From positions 1 through 42,229 of the forward strand of contig SAAC01000010.1 of assembly GCA_009929605.1 (NCBI GenBank): DNA of 42,229 nucleotides. The letters are read 5' to 3'. The position numbers and the translations under genes are program-made. The notes below the pieces were generated by a model. That model was not told where the DNA came from. It was given only the letters and a program-made list of their open reading frames with translations, and searched no databases. Within the stretch, counting starts at the first letter, position 1. Each line of letters begins with the position of its first letter. Positions 18,217-25,164 of this stretch are shown piece by piece. This DNA is from Negativicutes bacterium (lineage in GTDB: Bacteria; Bacillota; Negativicutes; Veillonellales; Veillonellaceae).

Positions 18217-19621
18217 ATTTTACCCCTTCCTCTTGTTCCTCTGGAACCGCTACAGCATAATCACCATCGAAGCATGCAAAGCACATTTCATGGGATTCTA
18301 AATTAGTAATAGCACGACACAAACCTTCTTGTGTCAAATAATGTAACTTGTCTGCTTTGATATATTCGCGGATTTGTTCCACTGTATGAGTGGCGGCAAT
18401 CAATTCCTTACGAACAGATGTATCAATACCATAGTGACAAGAATATTCGATAGCTGGGGAACTAATGCACATGTACACTTCCTTCGCCCCAGCTTCTTTT
18501 AACATTTTTACGATGAGACCACTTGTCGTACCACGAACGATAGAGTCATCAATTAATACGATACGTTTACCGGCCACAACCTCTGGCACAGCATTTAATT
18601 TCATACGAACCGCGAGTTCACGTTCCTCTTGATTTGGTTTGATGAAAGTACGACCGCTATAACGGTTTTTAATCAAACCTTCCGCAAATGGAATGCCGGA
18701 CTCACGGGCATAGCCAAGTGCTGCCGTAGTACCAGAGTCAGGAATGGACATAACGATATCCGCATCGTATTTCGTTTCACGAGCCAATTCACGACCCATG
18801 TTCAAACGAGTTTCGTACACACTTTGACCATCGATATTACTATCGGAACGAGCAAAGTAAATATATTCAAATACACAAAGTTTCTTCTCAATTTTTTCTA
18901 CTGGTGCGTAAATGCGACTACGAACTCCTTCGTCATTGATGATAACCATTTCCCCTGGTTCGATGTGACGAATGAATTCTGCCTTGATGACATCAAGGGC
19001 GCATGTTTCGCTGGCTAATACATAACCATGTTCTGTTTTACCCAAGCACAAAGGACGGTATCCATGAGGATCACGAATACCAATCAATGCATTCGTCGTG
19101 TTAATAACGATGGAATAAGCACCTTCGATTTTATTAACCGCCTCAACAATACAATCTTCGATAGTTGCTGCTTTGGAACGAGCAATCAGATTTACAATTA
19201 CCTCAGAGTCCATTGTAGTTTGGAATACAGAACCATCGTCCTCCAATTGACGACGAATCGCTAATGCATTCGTAAGGTTACCATTATGAGCAACGCCCAT
19301 ATGCCCACCTTGGTAATGGATAACTAATGGTTGAATGTTGCGAGGGCTGTTAGAACCCGTTGTGGAATACCGTACATGACCAGTCGCAATGTGGCCTTTC
19401 AATTTTGGTAATTCCTTAATCGCCTCTGTTAATAGGCCCATATTTTTGGCGAGCTCAATATCGTCACCGTTCGTAACGGCAATGCCGGCACTCTCTTGGC
19501 CACGATGTTGCAACGCAAACAGACCCCAGTAGGTATAACGGGCTACATCGAGATGGCGGTCATAAATACCGAACACGCCACACTCTTCATGCCACTTGTC
19601 AAAAACTGCATCGTAATTCAT
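18203..19621 (-). CDS. purF: amidophosphoribosyltransferase, iron-sulfur type
   Basis: The 472-residue enzyme makes phosphoribosylamine from PRPP and glutamine, the committed step. A 13-residue propeptide ends in HEE before Cys14, the expected N-terminal nucleophile after cleavage (HEECGVFGIY). The glutaminase domain has RGQESAGIAV and GHVRYSTTG; the transferase domain carries the PRPP loop VLIDDSIVRGTTS. Four cysteines fit the [4Fe-4S] pattern of the Bacillus enzyme: LCVFEYIYFARSD, YSCHYGID, and CFAC in HEMCFACFDGDY. The ATG at 19621 follows TTAGGAGA; the open frame to 19675 is leader. Confidence 0.95.
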   Translation of the reverse strand: MNYDAVFDKWHEECGVFGIYDRHLDVARYTYWGLFALQHRGQESAGIAVTNGDDIELAKNMGLLTEAIKELPKLKGHIATGHVRYSTTGSNSPRNIQPLVIHYQGGHMGVAHNGNLTNALAIRRQLEDDGSVFQTTMDSEVIVNLIARSKAATIEDCIVEAVNKIEGAYSIVINTTNALIGIRDPHGYRPLCLGKTEHGYVLASETCALDVIKAEFIRHIEPGEMVIINDEGVRSRIYAPVEKIEKKLCVFEYIYFARSDSNIDGQSVYETRLNMGRELARETKYDADIVMSIPDSGTTAALGYARESGIPFAEGLIKNRYSGRTFIKPNQEERELAVRMKLNAVPEVVAGKRIVLIDDSIVRGTTSGLIVKMLKEAGAKEVYMCISSPAIEYSCHYGIDTSVRKELIAATHTVEQIREYIKADKLHYLTQEGLCRAITNLESHEMCFACFDGDYAVAVPEEQEEGVKYVLE

Positions 19622-19707
19622 TATGTCTCCTAATTGACTAACTTTTAGAAACTCTAGTTTATGGAATATATGCATCTATGAATTTGCATACGAGGCATTT
19701 CCCCTGA

Positions 19708-19726
19708 CGCGAATCACAGATTCGCG
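19708..19726. other. short perfect hairpin between purE and purF
   Basis: CGCGAATC (19708-19715) and GATTCGCG (19719-19726) form an 8-bp perfect hairpin with a 3-base ACA loop in the 126-base purE-purF gap. No T-run follows on the transcribed strand, so a role in mRNA processing or as a binding site is possible but unsupported. Confidence 0.3.
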
Positions 19727-19747
19727 GTGATGATTATTTATGTAAAA

Positions 19748-20239
19748 TTATTTATTCAACTCAGCTTGTAGTTTAGCGTTATCTTCGTTAACTTTATCAG
19801 CCATATCTTTGCGGTATGCCACATATTGTGCTTTGATGTCTTTGTTGAAAGCTGCGCAAATTTGTACGGCAAATAATGCTGCATTTTTAGCTCCGTCTAC
19901 AGCCATTGTAGCTACAGGCATGCCAGATGGCATTTGTACGATAGCCAACAAGGAATCAATCCCTTTAAGAGCTGTAGCATTCAAAGGAATACCGATAACT
20001 GGCAATGTAGTGAAGCTAGCAATAACACCAGGTAGATGAGCCGCTGCACCAGCGCCAGCAATAAATGCTACTGCGCCTTCTTCTTCCAAACGTGTAACGA
20101 AGGATTTTACTTCTTCTGGAGTTCTGTGAGCAGAAGAAATTACCATTTCATAAGGGATGTTGAATTCTTTCAAAACTGCTGCTGCTTTTTTCATAGTTTC
20201 TAGGTCAGATTTACTGCCCATAACAATACCGACTTTCAT
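19748..20239 (-). CDS. purE: N5-carboxyaminoimidazole ribonucleotide mutase (class I PurE)
   Basis: The 163-residue enzyme moves the carboxyl group to make CAIR. It has the class I signature GIVMGSKSDLETMKKAA at the N-terminus, VISSAHRTPEEV, and AGAGAAAHLPGVIASFTTLPVIGIP. The ATG at 20239 is preceded by GAGGAGG; the six extra codons upstream overlap that RBS. It is first in the operon, 180 bases downstream of a leader terminator. No purK is in the window, so either purK lies elsewhere or CO2 is used without it. Confidence 0.95.
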   Translation of the reverse strand: MKVGIVMGSKSDLETMKKAAAVLKEFNIPYEMVISSAHRTPEEVKSFVTRLEEEGAVAFIAGAGAAAHLPGVIASFTTLPVIGIPLNATALKGIDSLLAIVQMPSGMPVATMAVDGAKNAALFAVQICAAFNKDIKAQYVAYRKDMADKVNEDNAKLQAELNK

Positions 20240-20346
20240 AAGGACCTCCTCATACATTATATAATTTCGTGTAAAAACTCTACGTACTGTATACCATCAA
20301 ATTGATATTTCTAGCACATAATTTTATATCAAAACTGTAATACTAA

Positions 20347-20423
20347 TTCATGACAATAAAAAAATGCTCAGCTTCATGACAAAAAAAAATGCTCAGCTTC
20401 ATGACAATAAAAAAATGCTCAGC
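20347..20423 (-). repeat. three tandem ~26-bp repeats carrying a terminator arm
   Basis: Three head-to-tail copies lie at 20347-20372, 20373-20397 and 20398-20423 (26, 25 and 26 bases). On the minus strand each copy reads GCTGAGC, then a T-run, then TTGTCATGAA. The first copy in the direction of transcription supplies the 3' arm and U-tract of the leader terminator at 20407-20438; the other two repeat that arm downstream without their own 5' arm. Copies differ by one or two bases in the T/A run. Confidence 0.85.
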
Positions 20424-20438
20424 AAAATAAAGCTGAGC
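20407..20438 (-). terminator. leader terminator (attenuator) upstream of purE
   Basis: On the minus strand GCTCAGC (20438-20432) pairs perfectly with GCTGAGC (20423-20417), with an 8-base T-rich loop and the tail ATTTTTTT. It lies about 90 bases after the predicted start of transcription and about 170 bases before purE, so it must be read through for operon expression. The stop codon of a 28-codon frame lies inside its 3' arm. Confidence 0.7.
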
Positions 20439-20505
20439 GAAAGCGCACAAAAATAGCCTGTTTAGATTGAATTGTTTGTTGGAATTGTTCCATCATGATC
20501 TTCAC
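20419..20505 (-). CDS. putative 28-residue leader peptide of the purine operon
   Basis: A GTG at 20505 is preceded at 7 bases by AGGAGG (20513-20518), as strong as any RBS in the window; in-frame ATG codons follow at 20496 and 20493. The peptide begins VKIMMEQFQQ and ends RFRSALFC. Its last codons form both arms of the leader terminator and the TGA stop lies within the 3' arm. A ribosome finishing the peptide would therefore cover the hairpin, which suggests translation-coupled attenuation. No run of a single amino acid codon is present. Function is inferred only from position. Confidence 0.5.
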   Translation of the reverse strand: MKIMMEQFQQTIQSKQAIFVRFRSALFC

Positions 20506-20534
20506 AGTCCTACCTCCTCTTGTAGCCTAAAAAA

Positions 20535-20563
20535 ATTGTAACAAAGGCACCGTCATAAGTCAA
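20535..20563 (-). promoter_or_regulatory. promoter of the purine operon
   Basis: On the minus strand TTGACT (20563-20558) and TACAAT (20540-20535) are separated by exactly 17 bases, each matching consensus at 5 of 6. Transcription should start near 20528, only ~10 bases before the RBS of the leader peptide. Confidence 0.75.
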
Positions 20564-20602
20564 TTAAATTTCGAAGATTTATTCTATTGATTTATGCAAT
20601 TA

Positions 20603-20670
20603 TTCGGAACGTATCGAACTATATTTAAAATTTACATTATTTTTTGTATTTTATTCGTATTCGATACGAA
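20603..20670 (-). promoter_or_regulatory. two PurBox-like dyads upstream of the purine promoter
   Basis: TTCGTATTCGATACGAA (20654-20670) has perfect 7-bp arms TTCGTAT/ATACGAA; TTCGGAACGTATCGAA (20603-20618) is a looser dyad of the same type. Their centres are ~52 bp apart, about five helical turns, and lie ~47 and ~100 bp upstream of the -35. The half-sites contain NCGAAC/NCGAAT, like the CCGAAC core of Bacillus PurR boxes. The regulator is not encoded here, so identity is inference. Confidence 0.4.
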
Positions 20671-20683
20671 CAATAGAAAAATC

Positions 20684-20713
20684 AAAGTGCTCCTTCATTA
20701 GGAGCTCTTTTAA
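20684..20713 (-). terminator. terminator of the lysR gene at 20741
   Basis: AGGAGCTCTTT (20700-20710) pairs with AAAGTGCTCCT (20684-20694) with one mismatch and a 5-base loop. It lies 28 bases beyond the lysR stop. T-rich sequence follows on both strands. Confidence 0.6.
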
Positions 20714-20740
20714 TCTTATTATCCTATATTAACTATTTAA

Positions 20741-21619
20741 TTAGGATTCCAGTTCCTTATAAAAATCTAGGAACACCTCCGCCACATAGGATAATGAGCG
20801 ATTTTTCACCCGCACTATGGATTTCTCTAAACTCATATTCGACTGTAAATAAGCAATTTGTAAATCTGATCTCATCAATTCACCCTTTTCTAGTGGTACA
20901 ATCGCCGCCACTCGATTCGTTTCAATCCAAGCCAATGCAGTTTGTTTGGATGTGGAAATGCTTACCACATTCAATTCTTGTTTAATATCTCCATATAGTT
21001 TTTCCAACGCCACCGCGCACCCACCAGATATAGCCACTGGTACATCTCTTAAATCTGACCATTTAATCTGATGCTTCCTAGGAAAGTTTTGAAAGTTAGA
21101 TGAGGCTACTAATGCTAAGTGCTCCGCCCGGGTGCAAAGAATTTCAAATTTCTCAGGTTGTGTTAACTCTACATTACATATACCAATTTCCGTACGTCCC
21201 AACAACAACTGTTCTTCTTGAGTTGTAATAATCCCCTCATTCAACTCAAAGATTACATTGGGGTATCGTTCATGAAAAGGATGTAGTACGCGCTGAATAA
21301 AGCGTTCAGAACGCCCTGGTGCAATACTAAATCGTAATACACCTTCCACGCGATTCGTCGCACTAGCTAACTCGTTTAACATGAGATCTTCCACAGAGCA
21401 CAATTCCTTCAAACGCTTATATAATATCTCCCCTGCGGCGGTAAGACGCATAAATTTAGCCCCCCGCTTTGTGACGAGCAGCTCTGTTTGTAACATATTT
21501 TCTAACACTTGCATTTGCTTACTTAAGGTTGGTTGTGTCGTATGTAACACCTCCGCGGCTGACGTTATACTGCCACTCTCCACAATGATAATAAAATTCC
21601 TATAATAATTTGTTTCCAT
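20741..21619 (-). CDS. LysR-family transcriptional regulator
   Basis: The 292-residue protein has an N-terminal winged helix-turn-helix (residues ~1-60: YYRNFIIIVESGSITSAAEVLHTTQPTLSKQMQVLENMLQ...) with the LysR signature, and a C-terminal effector-binding domain (from ~90) containing FHERYPNVIFELNEG and AISGGCAVALEKLY. The ATG at 21619 is preceded by AAGAGGAAC; ten upstream in-frame codons overlap this site. It is divergent from an 80-codon orphan gene, with a 300-base AT-rich gap between, the usual arrangement for a LysR regulator and its target. The effector is unknown. Confidence 0.9.
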   Translation of the reverse strand: METNYYRNFIIIVESGSITSAAEVLHTTQPTLSKQMQVLENMLQTELLVTKRGAKFMRLTAAGEILYKRLKELCSVEDLMLNELASATNRVEGVLRFSIAPGRSERFIQRVLHPFHERYPNVIFELNEGIITTQEEQLLLGRTEIGICNVELTQPEKFEILCTRAEHLALVASSNFQNFPRKHQIKWSDLRDVPVAISGGCAVALEKLYGDIKQELNVVSISTSKQTALAWIETNRVAAIVPLEKGELMRSDLQIAYLQSNMSLEKSIVRVKNRSLSYVAEVFLDFYKELES

Positions 21620-21920
21620 TTCAGTTCCTCTTAATCCACACACAGTCATTCACATTTTTTATATCTAATACTGTTGTTATTATAAGAATAATCTTTTATA
21701 TAAAATAATGAATAATAGCTATATACAAATATCTACAGAGAATATAAACCCTTATATTTACTTGATTTATACCCCATATGGTTTATTTTTCAAATATAAT
21801 ACCCACATATAAAAAACAGCTATATTTCCTATCCCTAATATCAATTTTACTCATTACCTATCCAGTGATATTCTGTACGTGTCAGAAGGATTTCACCTAG
21901 AAAGGAGACATATTATTACT
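21620..21920. other. AT-rich divergent intergenic region (lysR / small gene)
   Basis: This 301-base gap is strongly AT-rich. It contains a TATAAT (21795-21800) on the plus strand without a good -35, and an imperfect dyad centred on CCATATGG near 21773-21780 (TATACC...GGTTTATT) that could be a LysR operator. No RNA gene or further reading frame is supported. Confidence 0.3.
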
Positions 21921-22163
21921 ATGGCAATAAAAACACTAACACTACATCAACACACTATGTTGGAAGATCAGGTATCAAATTTCAAACCGTCCATGAAACC
22001 TGTATCAGGACTACTTCAAAAACTCTATCAACATTTACTTCAATGCCGATTAGAAGCCGCTAGATGTAGTCTAGAAGGTTATATGATGGATATCCCTGGT
22101 TATCCATTTCCTATGACCCAAGAAATGCGTAGATCATTACTTCATCCTCAACACAATGTATAA
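21921..22163 (+). CDS. small hypothetical protein, 80 residues
   Basis: The ATG at 21921 follows AAAGGAGA at 21901-21908 with a long 12-base spacing; in-frame ATT codons lie closer. The product begins MAIKTLTLHQHTMLED, is rich in Gln, Leu, His and Met, and has one helix-like segment (SGLLQKLYQHLLQCRLEAARCSLEGYMM). It has no signal peptide or membrane segment. The family is not recognised. It is transcribed away from the lysR gene and is followed by terminator-like hairpins, so it looks like a single LysR-controlled gene. Coding status is probable, not certain. Confidence 0.5.
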   Translation: MAIKTLTLHQHTMLEDQVSNFKPSMKPVSGLLQKLYQHLLQCRLEAARCSLEGYMMDIPGYPFPMTQEMRRSLLHPQHNV

Positions 22164-22304
22164 TTAGCTCAATAGAAACAGTGCTCCCGCCTCATGAATG
22201 CTGTTTATAATCTATCTATTGTAAAACCTATTAAAACCTATTCTATATACATTCAAAAAAACTAAATTATCGAATAGACATACTAATTATTGTCTATAAA
22301 TCAC

Positions 22305-22348
22305 AAATAGCCCATCAACTCATAGTATTAAGAGTCAATGGGCTATTT
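22305..22348. terminator. bidirectional terminator between convergent genes
   Basis: AAATAGCCCAT (22305-22315) pairs perfectly with ATGGGCTATTT (22338-22348); the stem extends inward with ACTC/GAGT after a small internal loop. It lies between the small plus-strand gene and the YbjN-like gene on the minus strand and can serve both. Confidence 0.7.
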
Positions 22349-22375
22349 ATATATATGCCTTATTTCAATATATAC

Positions 22376-22816
22376 TTAGTGTGCGTTACTTTCAAAAACC
22401 TCTTTTAAGTCACCTACAGCATTTGGAATATAATCAACGATAGATGTCATCAAAGCGTACATCAAAGCTGGTTCAAATGCATCGTCTGCACTCATATAGA
22501 TACAGTCTAAATACAATGAGTCATCCTGTTCGTCTACGTAGAGTTTGAAGTTTTTATAGGTAGCATTTTCACGATTAATAAATGCATTGATGGCCGTTAG
22601 ATTTTGAGCATTCACCTTTTCAGGGCCTACCACCAAACGCATCACACTATAGATGCTATTATCTAAAATCACAAAGAAGGGCATATCCCACAAAGGAGAT
22701 TTTATATAAGATCGGTAAACAACAGTACCTTCTTCATCGTCAAAGTCTTTGCGTTCAAAGGCAGTGACCTCTTCCTCTTTTAGATATTTATCAAAGCTAA
22801 GAGCTTTAGGATTCAT
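22376..22816 (-). CDS. YbjN-like domain protein (second paralogue)
   Basis: The 146-residue acidic soluble protein resembles its upstream neighbour in layout: an N-terminal ~30-residue segment, then WDMPFFVILDNSIYSVMRLVVG, NAFINRENATYKNFKLYVDEQDDSLYLDCIYM, and a C-terminal helix after FEPALMYALMTSIVDYI. This matches the YbjN / secretion-chaperone-like fold in pattern, but the identification is tentative. The ATG at 22816 lies one base after the stop of the upstream paralogue, with AAAGGTGG as RBS, so the two are translationally coupled. Function unknown. Confidence 0.55.
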   Translation of the reverse strand: MNPKALSFDKYLKEEEVTAFERKDFDDEEGTVVYRSYIKSPLWDMPFFVILDNSIYSVMRLVVGPEKVNAQNLTAINAFINRENATYKNFKLYVDEQDDSLYLDCIYMSADDAFEPALMYALMTSIVDYIPNAVGDLKEVFESNAH

Positions 22817-22817
22817 A

Positions 22818-23291
22818 TTAGTTACCACCTTTAACCACATCTAGCAATGCTTTATGTGTATCTTTCAAATGAGGTACAATGACATTTTTTAACAAATCAG
22901 GAATAATCCCTGCATTGAAATCACACTCTGTGGATGGAACACTAATATCAATATATACATTATGATCTTGATCACTAATATAATATTTGGAAATTTTGAA
23001 ACGTTGATTCAATCCATTTATATGTGCTAATACTGCAGGAATTTGTTGTTCCTCTACACCTTGCAATGTTACACCAATGCGAATGAAAGAAAATGCTGTA
23101 TCATCAATTACCACAAATATTGGTAGTTTCAAATCATTCATTTCTAAATGTGCATGGTACACAGTTGTGTGAAATTGATCATTTAACTCTTCTTTTGTGA
23201 ACCATTTATCACCACGACTATTCATAATCGCGACTAGTTCATCAAATTGTTTAACTTTGCTTTTTGGTGGTTTTGGGCTTTTAGTCGCCAT
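22818..23291 (-). CDS. YbjN-like domain protein (first paralogue)
   Basis: The 157-residue protein has a basic Lys/Pro-rich N-terminus (MATKSPKPPKSKVKQFDEL), then LPIFVVIDDTAFSFIRIGVTL, VLAHINGLNQRFKISKYYISDQDHNVYIDISVP and FNAGIIPDLLKNVIVPHL. The beta-beta-helix layout is like YbjN-family proteins. It is paralogous to the next gene downstream, though diverged. It starts 12 bases after xpt, with GAGGAA as RBS, so an xpt-linked transcript is likely. Biochemical role unknown. Confidence 0.55.
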   Translation of the reverse strand: MATKSPKPPKSKVKQFDELVAIMNSRGDKWFTKEELNDQFHTTVYHAHLEMNDLKLPIFVVIDDTAFSFIRIGVTLQGVEEQQIPAVLAHINGLNQRFKISKYYISDQDHNVYIDISVPSTECDFNAGIIPDLLKNVIVPHLKDTHKALLDVVKGGN

Positions 23292-23303
23292 AGTTCATTC
23301 CTC

Positions 23304-23879
23304 TTAATCTTCTACAAATACGCAACGATCATCTTTAAATTCTTTAATGCGAACCAAAGACTCTACACGATACCCAGCTTTTTCTAATCTTTCACGACCT
23401 GGTTGGAAAGATTTTTCGATGGCAATTGCCATGCCTACTACTGTATCACCTGCGTCTTGTACCAATTTAGCAAGGCCCATAGCTGCCTCGCCACTCGCCA
23501 AGAAGTCATCAATGATAAGGACCTTTTCCCCTGCTGGCAAGAATTTTTTAGAGATTGTAATATCGTAATTTTCTTCTTTTGTATAGGAATACACCACAGA
23601 ATGATATACATCATCAACCATCAAAATGGATTTTTTCTTACGCGCAAATACTAATGGCACGTTCAATTCAAGGGCTGCCATCAATGCTAACGCAATGCCA
23701 GATGCTTCGATAGTAACGATACGTTGAATGCCTGCATCTCTGTAACGATCCGCAATTTCCTTGCCGATGGCTTGGAATAATCCAGGATCAATTTGATGAT
23801 TTAAAAAGCTATCTACTTTTAATACGCGATTGTTGAGGACTAAACCTTCCTCGTTGATGCGTTGTTTTAAGAGTTCCAT
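23304..23879 (-). CDS. xpt: xanthine phosphoribosyltransferase
   Basis: The 191-residue PRTase converts xanthine and PRPP to XMP in purine salvage. It starts MELLKQRINEEGLVLNNRVLKVDSFLNHQIDP, closely typical of Xpt. It has the substrate-side IEASGIALALMAA, the KKKSILM segment and the PRPP-binding VLIIDDFLASGEAAMGL. Length equals the family norm. A GGAGG lies before the ATG and a promoter is visible at 23908-23937. The leader is only ~20 bases, so the guanine riboswitch that often controls xpt in Bacilli is absent here. Two YbjN-like genes follow. Confidence 0.93.
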   Translation of the reverse strand: MELLKQRINEEGLVLNNRVLKVDSFLNHQIDPGLFQAIGKEIADRYRDAGIQRIVTIEASGIALALMAALELNVPLVFARKKKSILMVDDVYHSVVYSYTKEENYDITISKKFLPAGEKVLIIDDFLASGEAAMGLAKLVQDAGDTVVGMAIAIEKSFQPGRERLEKAGYRVESLVRIKEFKDDRCVFVED

Positions 23880-23907
23880 ATATAACCTCCGATACTTCTA
23901 TCCTTAA

Positions 23908-23937
23908 ATTTTATCGTATTGCCTATCCTACGGTCAA
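23908..23937 (-). promoter_or_regulatory. promoter of xpt
   Basis: On the minus strand TTGACC (23937-23932) and TAAAAT (23913-23908) are separated by 18 bases, each matching consensus at 5 of 6. The predicted start is near 23901, giving a very short leader. Confidence 0.65.
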
Positions 23938-23966
23938 CTGCACATAGAAATATTTTAATATGTATT

Positions 23967-24845
23967 TTATCCTTTTAGAATCTCCGTGAATCGAGACGCC
24001 CCTTCAGATTGTGGTACAAGACGCGAGCGTACAAGTACAATATCACGTGTGGGAACTGGAATATCTGTATCAATCTTCACCACAGTGCCTTCGGTGATTT
24101 TTTTATTTACCACAATGCTAGGGAGCATGGAAATCCCCATGTTGATTTCCACTAAATCGAGGAGCACATCGATACTGCCCAACTCGAATCTTGGTTTGCG
24201 GCAGGCGCCATGCGTTACGGCATCAAAAAATGTACGACTTGCGGTACCTTGTTGCAAAAGTAGCATCGGTTCATTGAGCAAACGGCCTTGATCAAAGAAG
24301 CCTGCACCTCTATAATTAGGTCCACCCACGAACACATCTTGCCCCGTTGCCAACGGGATTACTTCTAGCTGTGGATTTTCTTTTAAGCCTTCATAATCAT
24401 TTACCACTGCTAATTGCGCTTCTTTATTTAGTACTAGCTCCACACAACTCGGGGACGGACGATTGATGATATTCAACCCAATATCAGACACTTGAGATTC
24501 CCACTTACGGAAATAGGGTAACAAGTAATGTCTACATAATGTATCTGTAGCTGCCAAATTAAGTGTTGCAAAATCCTGTGCCACACGTTCCTGCAATTGT
24601 GTAACCCCATTATCCAATATAGAAAAGGCTTTTGCTACTGTGTCGAACAATTCTTTGCCCTCTGGTGTGAAAGCAACAGATTTCGTCGTTCTCACGAACA
24701 AGGGAATATTGAGCTCCGCTTCTAATTGTTTAATGCTCTGACTAATGGCCGATTGGGATACACCAATTTCCTTAGCAGCACGCGAAAAGGACAAATACAG
24801 CCCGACTCCAAAAAATGTTCTGTACAAATCTGCTGAAATTGCCAT
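23967..24845 (-). CDS. LysR-family transcriptional regulator, divergent from purL
   Basis: The 292-residue protein has the LysR helix-turn-helix at residues ~5-65 (YRTFFGVGLYLSFSRAAKEIGVSQSAISQSIKQLEAELNIPLFVR...) and a periplasmic-binding-like effector domain with LLQQGTASRTFFDAV and INMGISMLPSIVV. The start at 24845 is chosen because GGAGG lies 5 bases upstream; an ATG four codons earlier overlaps that RBS. It is divergent from purL with a 319-base gap containing several ATAATTA-type repeats, so purL or itself may be its target. The effector is unknown; a purine link is only suggested by position. Confidence 0.9.
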   Translation of the reverse strand: MAISADLYRTFFGVGLYLSFSRAAKEIGVSQSAISQSIKQLEAELNIPLFVRTTKSVAFTPEGKELFDTVAKAFSILDNGVTQLQERVAQDFATLNLAATDTLCRHYLLPYFRKWESQVSDIGLNIINRPSPSCVELVLNKEAQLAVVNDYEGLKENPQLEVIPLATGQDVFVGGPNYRGAGFFDQGRLLNEPMLLLQQGTASRTFFDAVTHGACRKPRFELGSIDVLLDLVEINMGISMLPSIVVNKKITEGTVVKIDTDIPVPTRDIVLVRSRLVPQSEGASRFTEILKG

Positions 24846-25164
24846 ACGAACCTCCATAAACTATTACCATTTTTTTATGCCTAGTATATACTATAATTAT
24901 AAGTCATCATATATGACGAGCATTTGCTAGTCACTGTACTCAGCTGCCACTTAGTCTTGTAAAACTATAATTAGTATGATTAATGTATTTATAATTAACA
25001 TTATATTTACTTATAAGTCTAGACCGTTTATACTGAAGTTGTCAATCAAAATATATCAGAGACCCATAGGCTCATTAAAATTTACTACCACTGTGTTTTT
25101 TCCAGTTAGTTAACCTATTCTCTTTTATATAATTTAACCTATAAGTACATTTAGGAGGTCCCCT
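24846..25164. other. lysR-purL divergent control region
   Basis: This AT-rich gap holds a purL promoter (25006-25034) and several related ATAATTA-containing elements (CTATAATTATAAG near 24890, ACTATAATTAG near 24964, TATAATTAACATTATA near 24990), a plausible set of LysR binding sites. No riboswitch and none of the TTCG-type dyads seen upstream of purE were found. Confidence 0.35.
25006..25034 (+). promoter_or_regulatory. promoter of purL
   Basis: TTTACT (25006-25011) and TATACT (25029-25034) are separated by 17 bases (4 and 5 of 6 matches). The predicted start is near 25041, leaving a ~120-base leader before purL. Confidence 0.5.

Noticed and set aside
20347..20423. Possible CRISPR-like or phage repeat array
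   Set aside because: The three ~26-bp units are directly adjacent with no spacers and consist of a terminator arm plus a T-run; they are a local tandem duplication.
23880..23966. Guanine/purine riboswitch before xpt
   Set aside because: The predicted leader is only about 20 bases and the conserved purine-riboswitch core is absent; a plain promoter is seen.
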